From Protonemura montana (taxonomy: Eukaryota; Arthropoda; Insecta; Plecoptera; Nemouridae), in contig OX387602.1 of assembly GCA_947568835.1 (NCBI GenBank), forward strand, positions 6,542,570 to 6,606,569: 64,000 nucleotides of DNA, in the 5' to 3' direction. Of this stretch, positions 16,140-28,937 are shown in pieces. A program made the position numbers and the translations under genes. Below the pieces are notes generated by a model. The model made no database searches, was not told the DNA's origin, and saw nothing but the letters and a program-made list of their open reading frames with translations. The number at the start of each line of letters is the position of its first letter. Positions within the stretch are counted from its first letter, which is position 1.

Positions 16140-19100
16140 TCACTGGGCGTGGCGTTCTGATTTGCACGTCGCCTTGCGCGCCTCCTCAGGAAGCTTTGAT
16201 GGGTCAGACAGGATGTCTGTGGACGTGCACAAATACCTCAGCGAGTTCAGCACGGCTAGAACAATACCTTGTATCAAGGACTAGCACTTGGCTAGAATTA
16301 CAATAGCTACGGAATCGGCTAATATAATGTCATTGGGAGTTACTGGACCCACGACAAAAGAGGGTCAGGAGACTAGTATCAACGATTTTATAAAAATGTA
16401 CTAATTTGTTAACTGATTTACTTCATTTTGGTTTCCAGAACTGAAACCACCCAATATTCCATTAATTATATTCTAAGCAACATTTCCTCGTAGATTTAGC
16501 AACAACATTAATTTTTTATTATTATCAACACAATGACCGTCTCAAAAATTGATGCCCCAACGGGGACTCGAACCCGTTTGGGCATCAATTTTTCAGACAG
16601 TTAAAGTGTTGATAATAATAAAATACCCCGCGCATTGCAAGCGTTTGCAATTTAAGTCAGATTTCATCTAAACATTTCAACCTCGCATTTCTGAGAAAAT
16701 ATTTGTCTCGAGTTCAAAGTTTAGCAAATGTATAGAAGTTTGACTTGAGGTTCAGTTTGGATTGCAAATGAAGGTTAGCACACATCTCAATTTTAATCAT
16801 GACATTTCTAGCTTAAGGGCAAGCATTTAAATATCAAAACACAATAAGGATAATGCTTTTTCACCAAAACCTGTTATATGTCAAATTATCAAATATAATT
16901 CTGTCCTTGTCAAAGAAGTACATACCAGGCCTGAGATCAACCAATGAACAGTGTTGTTCTGTCCAGAGGAGTGTGGACCGATAAAGATCGTCGAGGTTGG
17001 CAGTGGACACGGATGCTGAGTACGAAACTAACAGCGGCTCGATCAAGATGCTGAACTGAATACAGCTTAGGAAAACAATGGATACCACAAAATAAAACCA
17101 ATATTTAATAATATCAGTTTTCACATCAGATATTTTTTAAAGAGGGGTTGTACGTTGAATGATCGAAATGTTTCGTCAGCTGATCCAATAACCACTAACA
17201 AACATCTGAAAATACTACCGAATATACTTCCTTTTCGTACCAAATAGAGCAAGTTAAAGGATACGATCCAGAATCTCCAATTCTCTACTGTGCGTCTTCG
17301 AACATAGTCATCGAACATCTCCCTCATCTTGCTGGAGCGTTGCCGGGAAACCGGCGCCCCGGTCGCGGGCAGAAGCGACTGGCAGTTGCTAGAAAACACC
17401 GCACAATGCAAGTTGAATAACAGAGTCCAAGCACTCAGCACAGTGACTCCAAGATAAGTGTTTAGTAAGCATATCACCGAAATAAACGATAATGGCGTTT
17501 AATTCAGTTGTGGGGCCTTACTTTTCAAACCACATCCTGATCTACAAATGAAAACAACTCATCACTTTCTTAACTTCTAAAAATTGTATAGTTTTAACCA
17601 AACCAGGACACTGAAAGCTCATATCAAACACTAGACATAATTTGGCCTCTTAAAATGATCCTCGACTTGAATGCATTTCTAAACTTACTTTTATTAACCA
17701 AATTTTAAATAATTATAAAAAAATTCCAAATTTGGAATGGTGTATTATAATGGACAAGAATTAACATCAATTCCAACAGAAATCTAAAACTAATAATGGC
17801 ACAATAAACCAACCTGATGGATGCGTTGAGGCATTCAACTTGCTGCCGAAGGTTATCCATCTCATCGCGAAGTTGTACTCTCTCAGATTGAAGCTGTCGG
17901 ATATAATCCGCTCCTTTTTGCAGCATGGCCGCTTTGCTAAGCTGAGGATGGGAAATCTCAAGGTTTTCAGAAAATGTGGATTAAAATAATTATGTCAAAT
18001 GATTTTTTCCAATTTCTACATACATTTTTACTAAATGTTTATTAATGCACTGTTATTAGTGCCAATGCGATCATTAAACCAAAGCGGCACGGACTCACCT
18101 TGACGTTTGGGTTTTGATGTAGCGAGGGAATCAGCTTGTGCAGCATGTCGAAGCCATTCTTGATGTTGCACCGCCTTTTCTGCTCGGCCATTATGTGTCG
18201 CCAATTTTCCTGCAATCGTAGGACACATCAGCTTTGGAAAGACCAAGAAACTTATTTACATGGTGTGGAGCTTGCTATGATATGCACTAGATCACATGCC
18301 AGGTATCAGTCAGAACTCTAGATTGAGGAATTTAAGCATTAAAGTTTCCCAAGCCACAAAATGTTGTTTTCTGGTTTGTTATACTTTTTTACCAAAATAT
18401 GAAATATGTGGAGTGAGCCTCTCCCAATCGTTTGCATCAGGAAATGTCAGTAAACACGGTAACGTACCTGTATGGCAGGAGTCTCGGTCCGCCTGGGACG
18501 AATGCCTGACGCCTTAGAGCCGTTCTCAGCGTCGGTCTTCGAGCTGCCAGGCTTGGACGGCGACCCGGGGCTTTCGGCAGGCTTGGGCGATGACAGCGGA
18601 GACATGGCAAAGAGCGACGATGACACCGACGACTGGTCTGATGGGGAGTCTGCAGGCGGCTTGTTTGGGCTGCCGAGCGAGCTTGGGAATAGCTGCAACA
18701 TAGCCATGGCTCATGATTTTAATATTGGCTTGCATTTTATTTTTATTCATGTTCAAGGATTTATTATTTTATCTTGTTACTGGAAAAGAAAATTTCTAAG
18801 CAAGTCTTAATATATTCTATCGTAGTTGTTGGATGGGCAAAAGACAAGTACTTAATTAAATTTGGGACTGTAAAAATAATAAGGCAAATAAACAGTGGGA
18901 CCCCAATTTATCAGCAGGTTAGAGATATGGCGAGAATTCACACCGCTGTGTGTTAGCCGTGCAATTTATGCCGTTGACACTGTCAGAACTCCCTTAGTTG
19001 GTCTCTCTTCTCTAAATTTTCAAAATTGACACCATACCATAACCAATAAAACCAATTCAAACCATAAATCAATCATAAAATGATAAAATCTCTTTCACTT

Positions 19101-22100
19101 TTATTAAGGTAACATCAAATGCTTGAAAGTGAGCAATGCTTTGTTAGGTACCTGTCTGGAAGGGAGGCTGGCCTGTTGACTGAGAGTAACAGGCGTGGTT
19201 GTTATGAGCAGCGCTGTGCTCGTCTGTGGAAGCTGCGTTCGGGTCGGCATCGGCAAAATTGGCACAACCGAAGTGCTCTTTAGCTGCCCAGACAATGGCG
19301 CCATCTTGTCTGTCGCCCCAAAGTTGTACACAACAGGGTCTGCAAGAGACGTTCAAGAACATCTTACAGCTCCGTCACCTTCTTACTCTATTTCACCATT
19401 GGTAATGAATAAGATCATTGGATATTTTTATATTCATGATGAATAAAAGTATTTGCCAAGATAGATTTATAAGTCCACCCTCTCTCAGCTGCAATTTTTA
19501 ATTAGTAAAAAACCTCCTAAAAAGAGTATGTTGTCGGCTTGCATTCCAAATCTTAGGCTACCGTACCTACTAGTCCAATTATTTTTGAGAAATTCTTTTA
19601 ATTAATTTGTTTGCAATACTATCAACACGCAACCACTTTCTTTTCTTGCTAGCGTTGCCATTTAACTGACCAGTTCTGAACGTACTGTTGGTGAGCAGCT
19701 GAGCCAGCAGCGGCTGCATGCTGTTGATTGTCGGCAGTGACGGGTCGCTAGCAGCCGTCAGCAAAGGCGGAGGGATCTGCCGTTGCCCACTGCTACTGGG
19801 TACGTGCAGAGGCCCGCTACGCGAGCGATTCCGCTTGGTCAGCTTGTTGTACTGCAACAGTGAGGTAGCTTAATATCGTGAATTCTCAGCAGACCACATC
19901 ACATCTTTCAACCAGAACTATCCACAAATTGCCCAAGCGCAAAGTTTTGTGAGAATACCCAAGTTAACAAACACTGCACTGGGTCAGGTATTGGATGGGT
20001 GACCATCGAACACATTACCAGTTCTGATCAGGAAAGAGGTTGAAAGAATGAAAGTTAGAACAGTAAATTCACTGAATTTGTGGAAGAATCGTGTTGATTG
20101 AGGTGTACCTTCCTTCGGAAAGGACGTTAAGCCAGGGGTTCCTTAGGTGCTCTTCGACAAGAGTAGTCTACGTACTGGCACTAAGTTCCCCTCCTCTCTT
20201 CTAGGCTAGGTTAGGTTCATCATCTAAACTCATCATCACCCAATCATGAAAAATGTGATGGTAAAACAATAGCTTCCTGGAACCACTTTACACCAATCAC
20301 AATGAAGAGAAGAGTGAATTAAAAAAAAAGTGACCTACCTTTGGCAAGGCAAACATCTCGTTCTCTGGGCCTGGCAGGCTGTTTGAGCGCGGGGGCTTGG
20401 CCACCGCACCCGATCCAACGCCTGCCTCTGACAGTGGGGGCGGAGACGGCAGCCGGAAGTTCTTGTATCCCTGAGCCTGTGTCGACGTATACCGATATGT
20501 CGCCGGCGGGAACTTGAAGCCCTGTTGAGCCGGTCGGGGAACCCAGATTAAAGGAGGACTAATCGAGACAGTTCCACTGTTGTTTTGAATGGTGTAACTG
20601 TAATGGTATCATAGGGTGGCAACAAAATGTAGACAGACCATATTCTCAAATACCACTTCATTCTAGACCATTATAAACTCATATACTATCCAGTAGAAGA
20701 CAATTATTTATTTTCTAATTAATTAAGACCAATAATAGTATTCAAGATCTGTCTTTGAAAAAAGTTTCATGATAGGGGCAACTTACACAATAGTGAACAT
20801 TTTTATGTCTGAGTTAAGAAAGCTGAGTATGACTATCTTATTTCCAATAGGACAGAATTAAGTTGTATTTTAATATCAGACTATTTAACATTCAGTCACC
20901 GTTCTAACTATGATGCACATTCGAAAAAAATTGAGACATTTAAGCTGTATATGTTAAAGTCGGTTTTGTTTCGCTCTCTTGAGCTTCCGAGTAACAAGGT
21001 TTTGCCGAATGCAATTAACGGTAGTTGCTAGCAAGTGCTGAAGATAGTGATGAGAGGAGAGTGGCAAACCTGCGTAGGCGCGGTGGGCGATGGGTACGGC
21101 AGCTGCGTTCGAACGGTCACATGGGTTGTCGACGGTGTCACATCGTACCCCTGGAATGGAGGCATGCGTGGCGCAGGCTGCGTCGAGTACGAACCACGCG
21201 GAGAGGTCAGGCTCTTGCCTGGGGACCGCAGCATAGGCACTTCTTGGTACGAGGGGGGGACGGAACCTGATGAAACATGATTGGGCAGTTGGTGTAAGCA
21301 ATTTTCTTTCGACATACTTTCACATTGTTTCAAAAACCTTCGTTCTATGAGTCAAGTTCTCTTTGACAATATACTTTGAGATGAAGTTACATTTATACAT
21401 TGTAGTTATTAGTGGCTCCAATGAATCGAAGTTGATATGATTGATAAAATACTCCGACTCAGGTTATTTTCAAATATTGTTATGATATATTTATAGAATC
21501 CTGTGTGTACACCACACACATCTGTAAGTCATGATTGTGTACCTCCAGAGTCAAATATAAATTGCTAGATTGGGTGCCATTAGTGACTTTGTCCAACGCA
21601 AAGAAATAACCTCGAACAAAACAAAAAATAGCCAAATCTCAGTAGTTATGTAATCCCAATAGTATTACGTGGTTACAAACCATTTAGGCTCTAGAAGACC
21701 ACTGAGAAACTGGCATTTAGTTTCCAGAAAAGGGCCTTCAGTCTCTAGCATATTAGCTTGAGCAAAATACGTACCTTGAGCGTAATCGTCAGACCTAGGC
21801 GCTGCATTAGGCGCAGTCTGAAAATTTGCAGTTGATTCCGATTGAGCAAATATCGTAGCTGTATATTGAAGGTTCTGCTGCTGCCGACGCTGGTTCATTA
21901 ACGCCGGCGGCTGGCTTTGTACTATGTTGCTTGTGCTGCCCGACATTAGCATTGCCTGGTAGTTGTTCACGCCACACACGTTCCGAAACATGCTGTCTGC
22001 CACGCTCTCCTCAGGAACTGACGGAAGCTTTGAGCAAAGCAGGTCTAAACAGAAGAAAGAGATCATTTATTAACTGTAAACTCGGCATAATTTTTAAAAA

Positions 22101-25100
22101 AATTAGATAATAGGCACAGGGGCGGTATGTCTAAAACAGTCATCTGACATCTGGGCAAATGTTTCAACTTTCAATGAAAGTTACATCATCTTTGTGTTAG
22201 ATGTGTGCTAATGGTGCACTCGGTATAGTTTCTCTGCATGCGAAAGCAACGCCGAATGTTGTAAGAAAACCTCACTCTCTTACTAACATAACTCCAAGCT
22301 TAAAGTACTTCCCAACTACAATGGACCAGGCGAGTTTATTTAGGAACTAGACAGTATGTGTGTCATCAGGCACATCATGATAATGAATTTCAATAACTAT
22401 TAATGATTATCTAGGAAGTTAATTTTGCTGCACAAAGTATGTATAGTAGTCATAAACCTGGCATGGGTCCTCAGCAAAATGCATGAGAGTAAAAGAGCAA
22501 AAGAAAGACTAAAGACTAATTAGAATTGCATCGTTTCACACTTAATCTATTTACCTTGGAGCGGCTCCAAAGTGTCCATGAAGTCGTCTAAATTCGGCTG
22601 CAGCTGGACCAAACTTGGCTGAATGAAATCAGCTATGCTCACTCCACGAGCTGTAACAACGTGTCAAATTAGGGCAAGTTGAGAAACAACTGTGAAATGC
22701 AGAATGTCTTAAAACAAGTAGATTTTCTTGTATCTGGGATTGTGGATTGGCTTATTAAATTGGATGTAAGCTTACGCATAAACAAGCTGTGCCCTTTCGG
22801 GGTTATAATGTTACAAATCTTCCACTGTCCCACAAAAGTCTCGACATGTAGATAAATTAAAAAACACAGAAAAAAATACAGAACCATCTTACAATGTGTT
22901 CTAATATTTTGCTCTTTCTTCACCCAATCAAATCGTTAACATTTTCTCTGATGGTGCTTTAATGAGGGAGAGTAGAAATGAGCTCGGCTATCCTTACTTA
23001 TGCCTCGTAGCACAGAAACTACTCCAAAAGCTGGAAGCATTGTCTACCACAGATTTATTTGCCAACATGGCAGACAACAAAGACACGTTTCTGATTTCCC
23101 CGCCTCTCAAAGCGTTGTACGTGAAAGAAACATACCGATTTCGCGGGTGTCCGGAAATGCGAACGGTTGGTTGGCCGTGATGGTTGAGAAAAGTGTGTCG
23201 CTCATGAACTCCATGTAGTCCTCGTCGACCATCATTCCACCCATCACGCTCTCGTTGCTGTGAGGCTGCCAGTCGAACATGTCCATGTCCGTGAGCTGGA
23301 CAGGAAACGCAAAACGTTTTTTATACCAAGTGTGTTATGTTAAGCCATGACTAATGTCTATCTAGTAATTTTTATCTATAAAGTCAAACAACTTTTAAGA
23401 ATCCAGTACCAGAACTCAGGCATTTGCAACCAATGCTCTGTCTGAACAAATTTCATATTTTCTGGGTAGGAATAAATACTAAGACAATGTAATGTTAGGA
23501 GTAATTTTCAGTATTTTCAGAAAAAACAAAGAAACATTGAAAATAAAATAAACAAAAACCAGGGAATTGATTAAATGATCTAAAAGCAAAAAAAAATACA
23601 CTGACCATATCTGATTCGGATCCATCTTTTGAGGGCCATCCCATTATTCGATTTCGATAAAACATGCGCCATTTCTTGTATTCAGCTGTGACGGCAGCCA
23701 GTTTCCTCTTCCAGTACTTCCCCTCAAGGACGACGGCCTGCAAAACCAATCACTCTTTCAATCATTCCTTGCCTCAGTCACTCATGATGTCATACGGCTT
23801 CATCAATTAACTCGGAGAATATCTATAAGTGATGGCCAATTTATTTCATTGTTCACTGGCGTTGGCAACGTCAACAAGACACCCACCTCTGGTTTGTTGT
23901 GTGTGTCCACGTCTAATGGCGAAGCGAATTGACAGACGAGAGTGTTTTGTTTCATTATAACTGCAAACAAAATGAGATTACATATCATTAGTTTTATCTA
24001 TGTACTTATTGACTTCACTACACTTATATTCATCATCGCCAACACCTATTGCATCTGTTTTGCTGGTACTGTCATTTAGTCTTAGCAACAATGCACATCT
24101 TGGTCAATCAAGACTTTTAAAGCAGAGCTTTAGTAGATAAGTTCATGAAATTAAGTAGGGAATAGGAGTTTTCTGACATCAAGTGAATTTACGTGCTAGG
24201 AATTATATTTTTAAGTGCTAAAAAATACTAGTTTACTGCAGAACTTTTTGTTCTGTCAATTTCTTATTTTAACTACTGGCATCCATAAAGGATAGCAAGA
24301 TTTCACTATACCATAGCCGTTGCCCTGAGTCACTAAAAGGGATAAACTTTTTTAAAATGTAGCAGCATGGATCTGGTTGGAATTTGCCTAATTATATTTT
24401 GGGGACTAAGATAATAAATCTTTCTCTCGAGTTAAAAAGTGTGTTGCATGATTTGAGGGCTTTAATTTCAAGTTTCATTTTTCAGAAAGTTTCACTGTCT
24501 AAGGTATGATCTTTTAGTTTGTTTGGTATCCCTTCATCTCTCAAAGGAAATCGAATTAGTTTACATGGTTGTTCAATATGAGACCACAAAATGATGGTTT
24601 TTAGACTCATGTCTAATTGATTTATCCTCTGCACTAGTTTTAACAAAAACTATTTGAAATGGGTCCTTTACTTAGCATTCAAAACCCATTTCAAATAGTT
24701 TTTGTTGAGACCACAAAAGGTTATCTGCCGTATTTTGGGAGAAAAAAATGTGTTGCAAAAAAATTTGTAACCCAACAACAAAGCCATGACCGTGCACAAA
24801 TCCAATGGTATTTACCGAACTTTGATTAATTAATTTAAATAATATTATTATTGTCATTTTCATTATAAAATAATTGGGTGCCATTCATTCAAAACGTATT
24901 CCCACTCCCACCGGATTTAAAATGGACACAGACAATTTGTGTCCAGTTCCCAATGCTCTTCATTTCTAATGCCAACTGGCAGATTTTTTTGAAAACGGTT
25001 TGAACAAGCCAGAGTGATCAAAAACAGAAAATGTTTATATAAGAATATGTTAAGAGAGCTTAAACACGCACTTGAAAAACAATGAGACAGTGTGAATAAA

Positions 25101-27559
25101 ACCCCATCTAGTTTAATTAACAATCCAGCAAACCAGGGAGAAAGAGAACCCGTACAAGTTCAGAGGCAAGGCGCTAAGTAAGCGACCAAGTAAATGGGGT
25201 GAAAAAGCGTTGGTCGTTGGTCATCTGAGAGAGAGAAAATCAAATCTTGCTCTTGGAAACGATTTAGAGGTAGTCAGAACCATGCCATGCATCCTTACAT
25301 TGCATATGCCAACACCGCCAAATAACATTGTTCAAGCGAATCTTGTCCTTCCAGCGCAGCCGAATGCCTTTGAAGCGGTTCCATTTTGGCGAAGTCAACT
25401 TTTGCCTGCACAGAAAACAACACAACAAAAGTTAATTTGGCAAAACGTTTGGTTTGGGAAATAGCTTTAATTATTTTGACATTATGTTTGTAAATAAAGC
25501 ATGGGTAAGTATATCTCCATGCTGAACAGTTAACAAGTCAGACTGATAGACACTCTTATCTTTACTACATTAATGTAGATTATTATCTTTATTATCCTAA
25601 TATTGAGTGGATGCTTTTGAGATTTGATGTAGGTACCATACCTACAACTGTCGAGAACCCTGCGTCAGAGTTAACCTTAATAAGCATATACATTATGTAA
25701 TTTGTCCCTGAACATGTGCTCAGGTAAATATTAAACTTGCAACCAAGAAAAAACATAGATACCTTATAAAATACTATAGCAGTATACAATATTCAATAGC
25801 TCGCAATCCCAGATCTACACTTCTATACTAGGTGTAGGTACTTAGTTATTAGGTGCATGCACCTAATTGGGCATACACAGTCTAGTAGTATTTATTTATT
25901 TATTTATTTATTTATTATTTTCCGTCGCACAGTATTCAGGTACATAATATTTTAACATACAAGTTAGGCTCACTCCATAATAGTTTTATTTTTTAAATAA
26001 AGCCGGAGTCTTGGAAATAGTCAGGTTATAAATCATGTCATAAAATACAATAAAATGTTATAGTTTACAGTATAGTTATAAACAGTTTGTTCCCTTTAAA
26101 TAGTCATTAATGCTATAAAAAGCTATAAAATTCTATAAAATGCTACAAAATATAAAGTACTATTTCACTCCACCAAATAGCAGGCATTTGTTCCAATTAA
26201 GATACTGTGAGTGATCAACCAAGAATTAAAAATAAAGCTACATAAGAAATTATGGACTAGGCAACCTTGGACTAGGCCTTTCTTCAGTTTCCCCAGCATC
26301 ACTCCCATTTTGTCTTACTTTTATTCTCTTCCTACTTAGAGACCTACAACCTTTCCTTATTATTTATAAAATATTAATCATAAGCTGTTTCTATCTACAG
26401 CAGATTGTTTTCTTTATCTTATCAATAATCTTCACAACATTACCTCTAATGCCTCCTCTACGAAAATACCTAGTATGAGACTTAGATAACTGGTAGGTAT
26501 AATATTGTCTTAAAAATTGTGTTGCATTCACCAGTGGGCACCCAGCAACTAAATAATGTATTCCAATGCTAAACCAACCACAGCACTAGTACTTAAAAGA
26601 GAATAAAGATTTTGCCTGCCAACTACCCGTAAACAGAGATTTGCTATTCTACGACAAACTTTACCTACCTGGCATTATTATCGGCAAAATTAGCGTAATT
26701 ATTTCTCAATTGAGTGAGTAGCTCGATTTCCCATAAAACATCTCGATTTCAGAGGACTTTGATCAGAAATGTAAAGCAAAATCTTAACAGTTGTAAATGA
26801 TAACAGTACAACCTTCACCTCTAGGTCAATAAGTAACGATATAATATGCAACTTTTGTGTAATATTAAATCCGTACTGGATTTGCATGCTATAAATAATA
26901 ACAACACTATACTCAGCTCAACAAAAAGGTCAGCTAGCTTGCACTTTTGACCTCTTATTTAGTTATAACTCATAGAGCTTGGATTTGATTATGATATCTC
27001 AAGATCTGCATAGAAACATGCTCTGCACAGTGAGCTATACAATATATTTGGGTAAGGTGTGCACGTATGTTCAATAGTTGAGAAACTTGCTTGCAGGCTA
27101 GAAATTACCTTTTCATTGGTAGATAATACCAACATACATAGCACATAGCACATACCACCACCCCACCAACTACAGAGGGCTTATGGCTCAGCAGTACCAT
27201 AGTCCAAAAGATGTGAAAATGCTTAAGAGACACATTTTTATCTCTACCTACCAAGAAATGTGCTACCTAGAAATGTAGTTTCATAATTTTCACATTGAGA
27301 CTACCTGTACTCTTCAATTTAGAAGTGAAGGAGACATTACACTTAATTTATTTTGCTTATTCATCTCTCTAGAAAGATTATGTTTGGCTTTTCAACTCAG
27401 CTTTTCAATCACCGTAGGTCAAAGGGATAGCCATTTGGACTCATCTGGTCTTCAAAGATCTTTGACCGATCTGCAAGGGGTAATGAGCTAGTAACAAGAC
27501 TATTTGCTCTTGTTACTATCTAACTATTGATAGTTTAAAAAGAGCAGTAAAACTGTGTC

Positions 27560-27594
<35 letters not shown>

Positions 27595-28426
27595 CGAGAA
27601 GGCTAAATTAATAGAACATGTTCTATCAAGAGGTACATATATCTATATGCTACCTAATGCTTAGGCTCATTTACGTAGATATAATAATAACAAGCTTTCA
27701 GGGCTCAGTCCTGGTTTAATCGAGACATTTACTAAAATTATTGTAGGGGCTTAAAGGTATATCGTACCTAGCTGTCAGAGTCAGATAGCGGCCTAGTTGG
27801 TTAATGACATTCAATAAGGATGGTCAGATTTCTAGCCTTTTCAAGTCCTTTCAAGATTCTAGCCCCTTCAAGATCTAGCACCCAATTTAAAAATGTGTGA
27901 ATGACAAGTTTCATGTTTTGTCATGCTATCACGGGTCACCGAGACATGTGTTCGAATGTAATTGCTAAGGCAAAACTAACTTTCCGATTCAAAAACCGTC
28001 AAGTAGTACACTGCACGGTAAAACAAGCACCACTCAGATGTATAATATTTCTCAATTTTTTTCTGTTGAATAATGGTAGGAACAGGTGTTCTATATCACA
28101 AACTATGTTTACATAGGTTATTAGGCCTACCTATATGCCAAGGACATGCACTGAAAAAGTTTGTTCAGAGATGTCTCGATGGATAGTTGGGTCTCTTCTT
28201 TCTTGCAATTGTTGACAGTAAAAGTTGACTCTGTCCCTGCTTGAACAGGCACTGGCACAGCCACTTCAAACTCGTCATCTTGTGCTTCAGCATTAAAATC
28301 TGATACCATAAAATGACCCGAATGTATCGACTCTTTTTCCATTTTCTTGGGCAAATTACTGTCACTAACGTCTGTTCCTTGTGTCATGATGGGCACTTTT
28401 TGGCACAATATTTCACCGCACTGCAT
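16140..28426 (-). CDS. Mondo: Mondo / ChREBP-type bHLH-leucine zipper transcription factor, 17 exons
   Basis: Mondo proteins pair with MLX, bind carbohydrate-response E-boxes and switch on glycolytic and lipogenic genes in response to hexose phosphates. Model: complement join(16140..16255, 16926..17055, 17265..17388, 17814..17941, 18099..18209, 18468..18692, 19152..19339, 19686..19851, 20339..20521, 21070..21266, 21775..22044, 22555..22650, 23136..23295, 23606..23737, 23887..23960, 25299..25405, 28131..28426), 900 aa. All phases match; human MondoA is 919. The N-terminal glucose-sensing module is intact: HSGHFMVSDF (36-45), SPKWNRFKGIRL, IRLNNVIWRCW and VVLEGKYWKRKL. The transactivation segment LQPNLDDFMD follows. 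The bHLH (HIMAEQKRRCNIK, from about 702) and zipper run to about 778. The C-terminal dimerisation/cytoplasmic-retention domain includes MFDDYV and VENWRFWIFSILIEPLL. The exon at 20339-20521 uses a somewhat weak acceptor, chosen for frame. Confidence 0.95.
16512..16670 (-). repeat. Snap-back tRNA-derived repeat, copy 2 (in the last Mondo intron)
   Basis: The arms TTATTATCAACAC ... GTCTCAAAAATTGATGCCC pair with GGGCATCAATTTTTCAGAC ... GTGTTGATAATAA. The loop holds GGGGACTCGAACCC, the complement of a T-arm/B box (GGGTTCGAGTCCCC). The flank CGCATTGCAAGCGTTTGCAAT matches the other copies. It is not a functional tRNA because no acceptor, D or anticodon arms accompany the T-arm. Confidence 0.75.
19948..20246 (+). 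mobile_element. 5S-rRNA-derived SINE, copy 2 (in a Mondo intron, antisense)
   Basis: The diverged 5S head (AAGTTAACAAACACTGCACTGG, then TATTGGATGGGTGACCATC) is followed by the same body and the CTAGGCTAGGTTAGG / CATCATC tail as the copy at 14251. It is older and more diverged than the other copies. Confidence 0.75.
24590..24712. mobile_element. Solo Penelope-element terminal hairpin (in a Mondo intron)
   Basis: A perfect 23-base inverted repeat (arms 24642-24664 and 24684-24706, spacer 19) has arms containing AAAAACTATTTGAAATGGGT. The same block and the adjoining TTTTTAGACTCATGTCTA also occur (inverted) beside the Penelope-like element at 32530-32625. This looks like a terminal repeat left without its body. 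Confidence 0.6.
25406..28130 (-). other. Large first intron of Mondo
   Basis: AT-rich, with a (TTTA)n tract at 25891-25917 and a (GA)n tract at 27561-27598. No conserved coding or RNA feature is seen. First introns of this size often hold enhancers, but nothing in the sequence shows one. Confidence 0.6.
27561..27598 (+). repeat. (GA)n microsatellite
   Basis: About 17 units with one T interruption, in Mondo intron 1. GA tracts can bind GAGA-type factors in insects; no evidence here. Confidence 0.9.
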
Positions 28427-28937
28427 ATCACCGACAAATAAAGTACGGCATGGACACTGTCACATTACGGGCGGGCTAGAAATAGGGTTACTGCTACCTT
28501 TTTCTCACGCATTCTTGTCTCTCACCGTCGCCATGTTCACGAGAGCAGAGCACAAATTATTATGACGTATCAAATCAACTATCAAAACAACAAGGAAAAC
28601 AGCAGGCTGGCTGATTGTGGGACAGAGCGGACGAAAGCGCAGCATGCGGTATCTCTCGGGGATTCATGGTACTCTGTCGACCAACGCGCGAATGTCATGA
28701 ACATATGAACTTGATTAAACATGATATTTTCGGAACAAAAATGTTAAATGAAAAAATAATATTCGCAGTGCGAGGAAACCCTTTTAATGCGAAAACTTAA
28801 GTAATTATAAATACACTGAAAAGTCTCGCCTCAAATCTTTCAAATAGAAAAATCTTCAAATCAGAAATCCAGAAGAAAAGTCACACCTTCTGATATTATC
28901 TTTCTGCACTGGATGACTCTTTGATTCAAAGTCTTTG
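28427..28937 (-). promoter_or_regulatory. Short spacer: PKG copy B 3' flank and Mondo 5' UTR/promoter
   Basis: Only about 510 bases separate the PKG-B stop from the Mondo start on the same strand. The right part (from about 28790) resembles 39500-39620 downstream of copy A: CTCAAATC(T/G)TTCAAATA and ATCTTCAAATCA-like blocks are shared. The duplication therefore includes the 3' UTR. Confidence 0.5.

Noticed and set aside
25891-25917. Tandem repeats as a CRISPR-like array
   Set aside because: It is a simple tetranucleotide microsatellite without spacers, in a eukaryotic intron.
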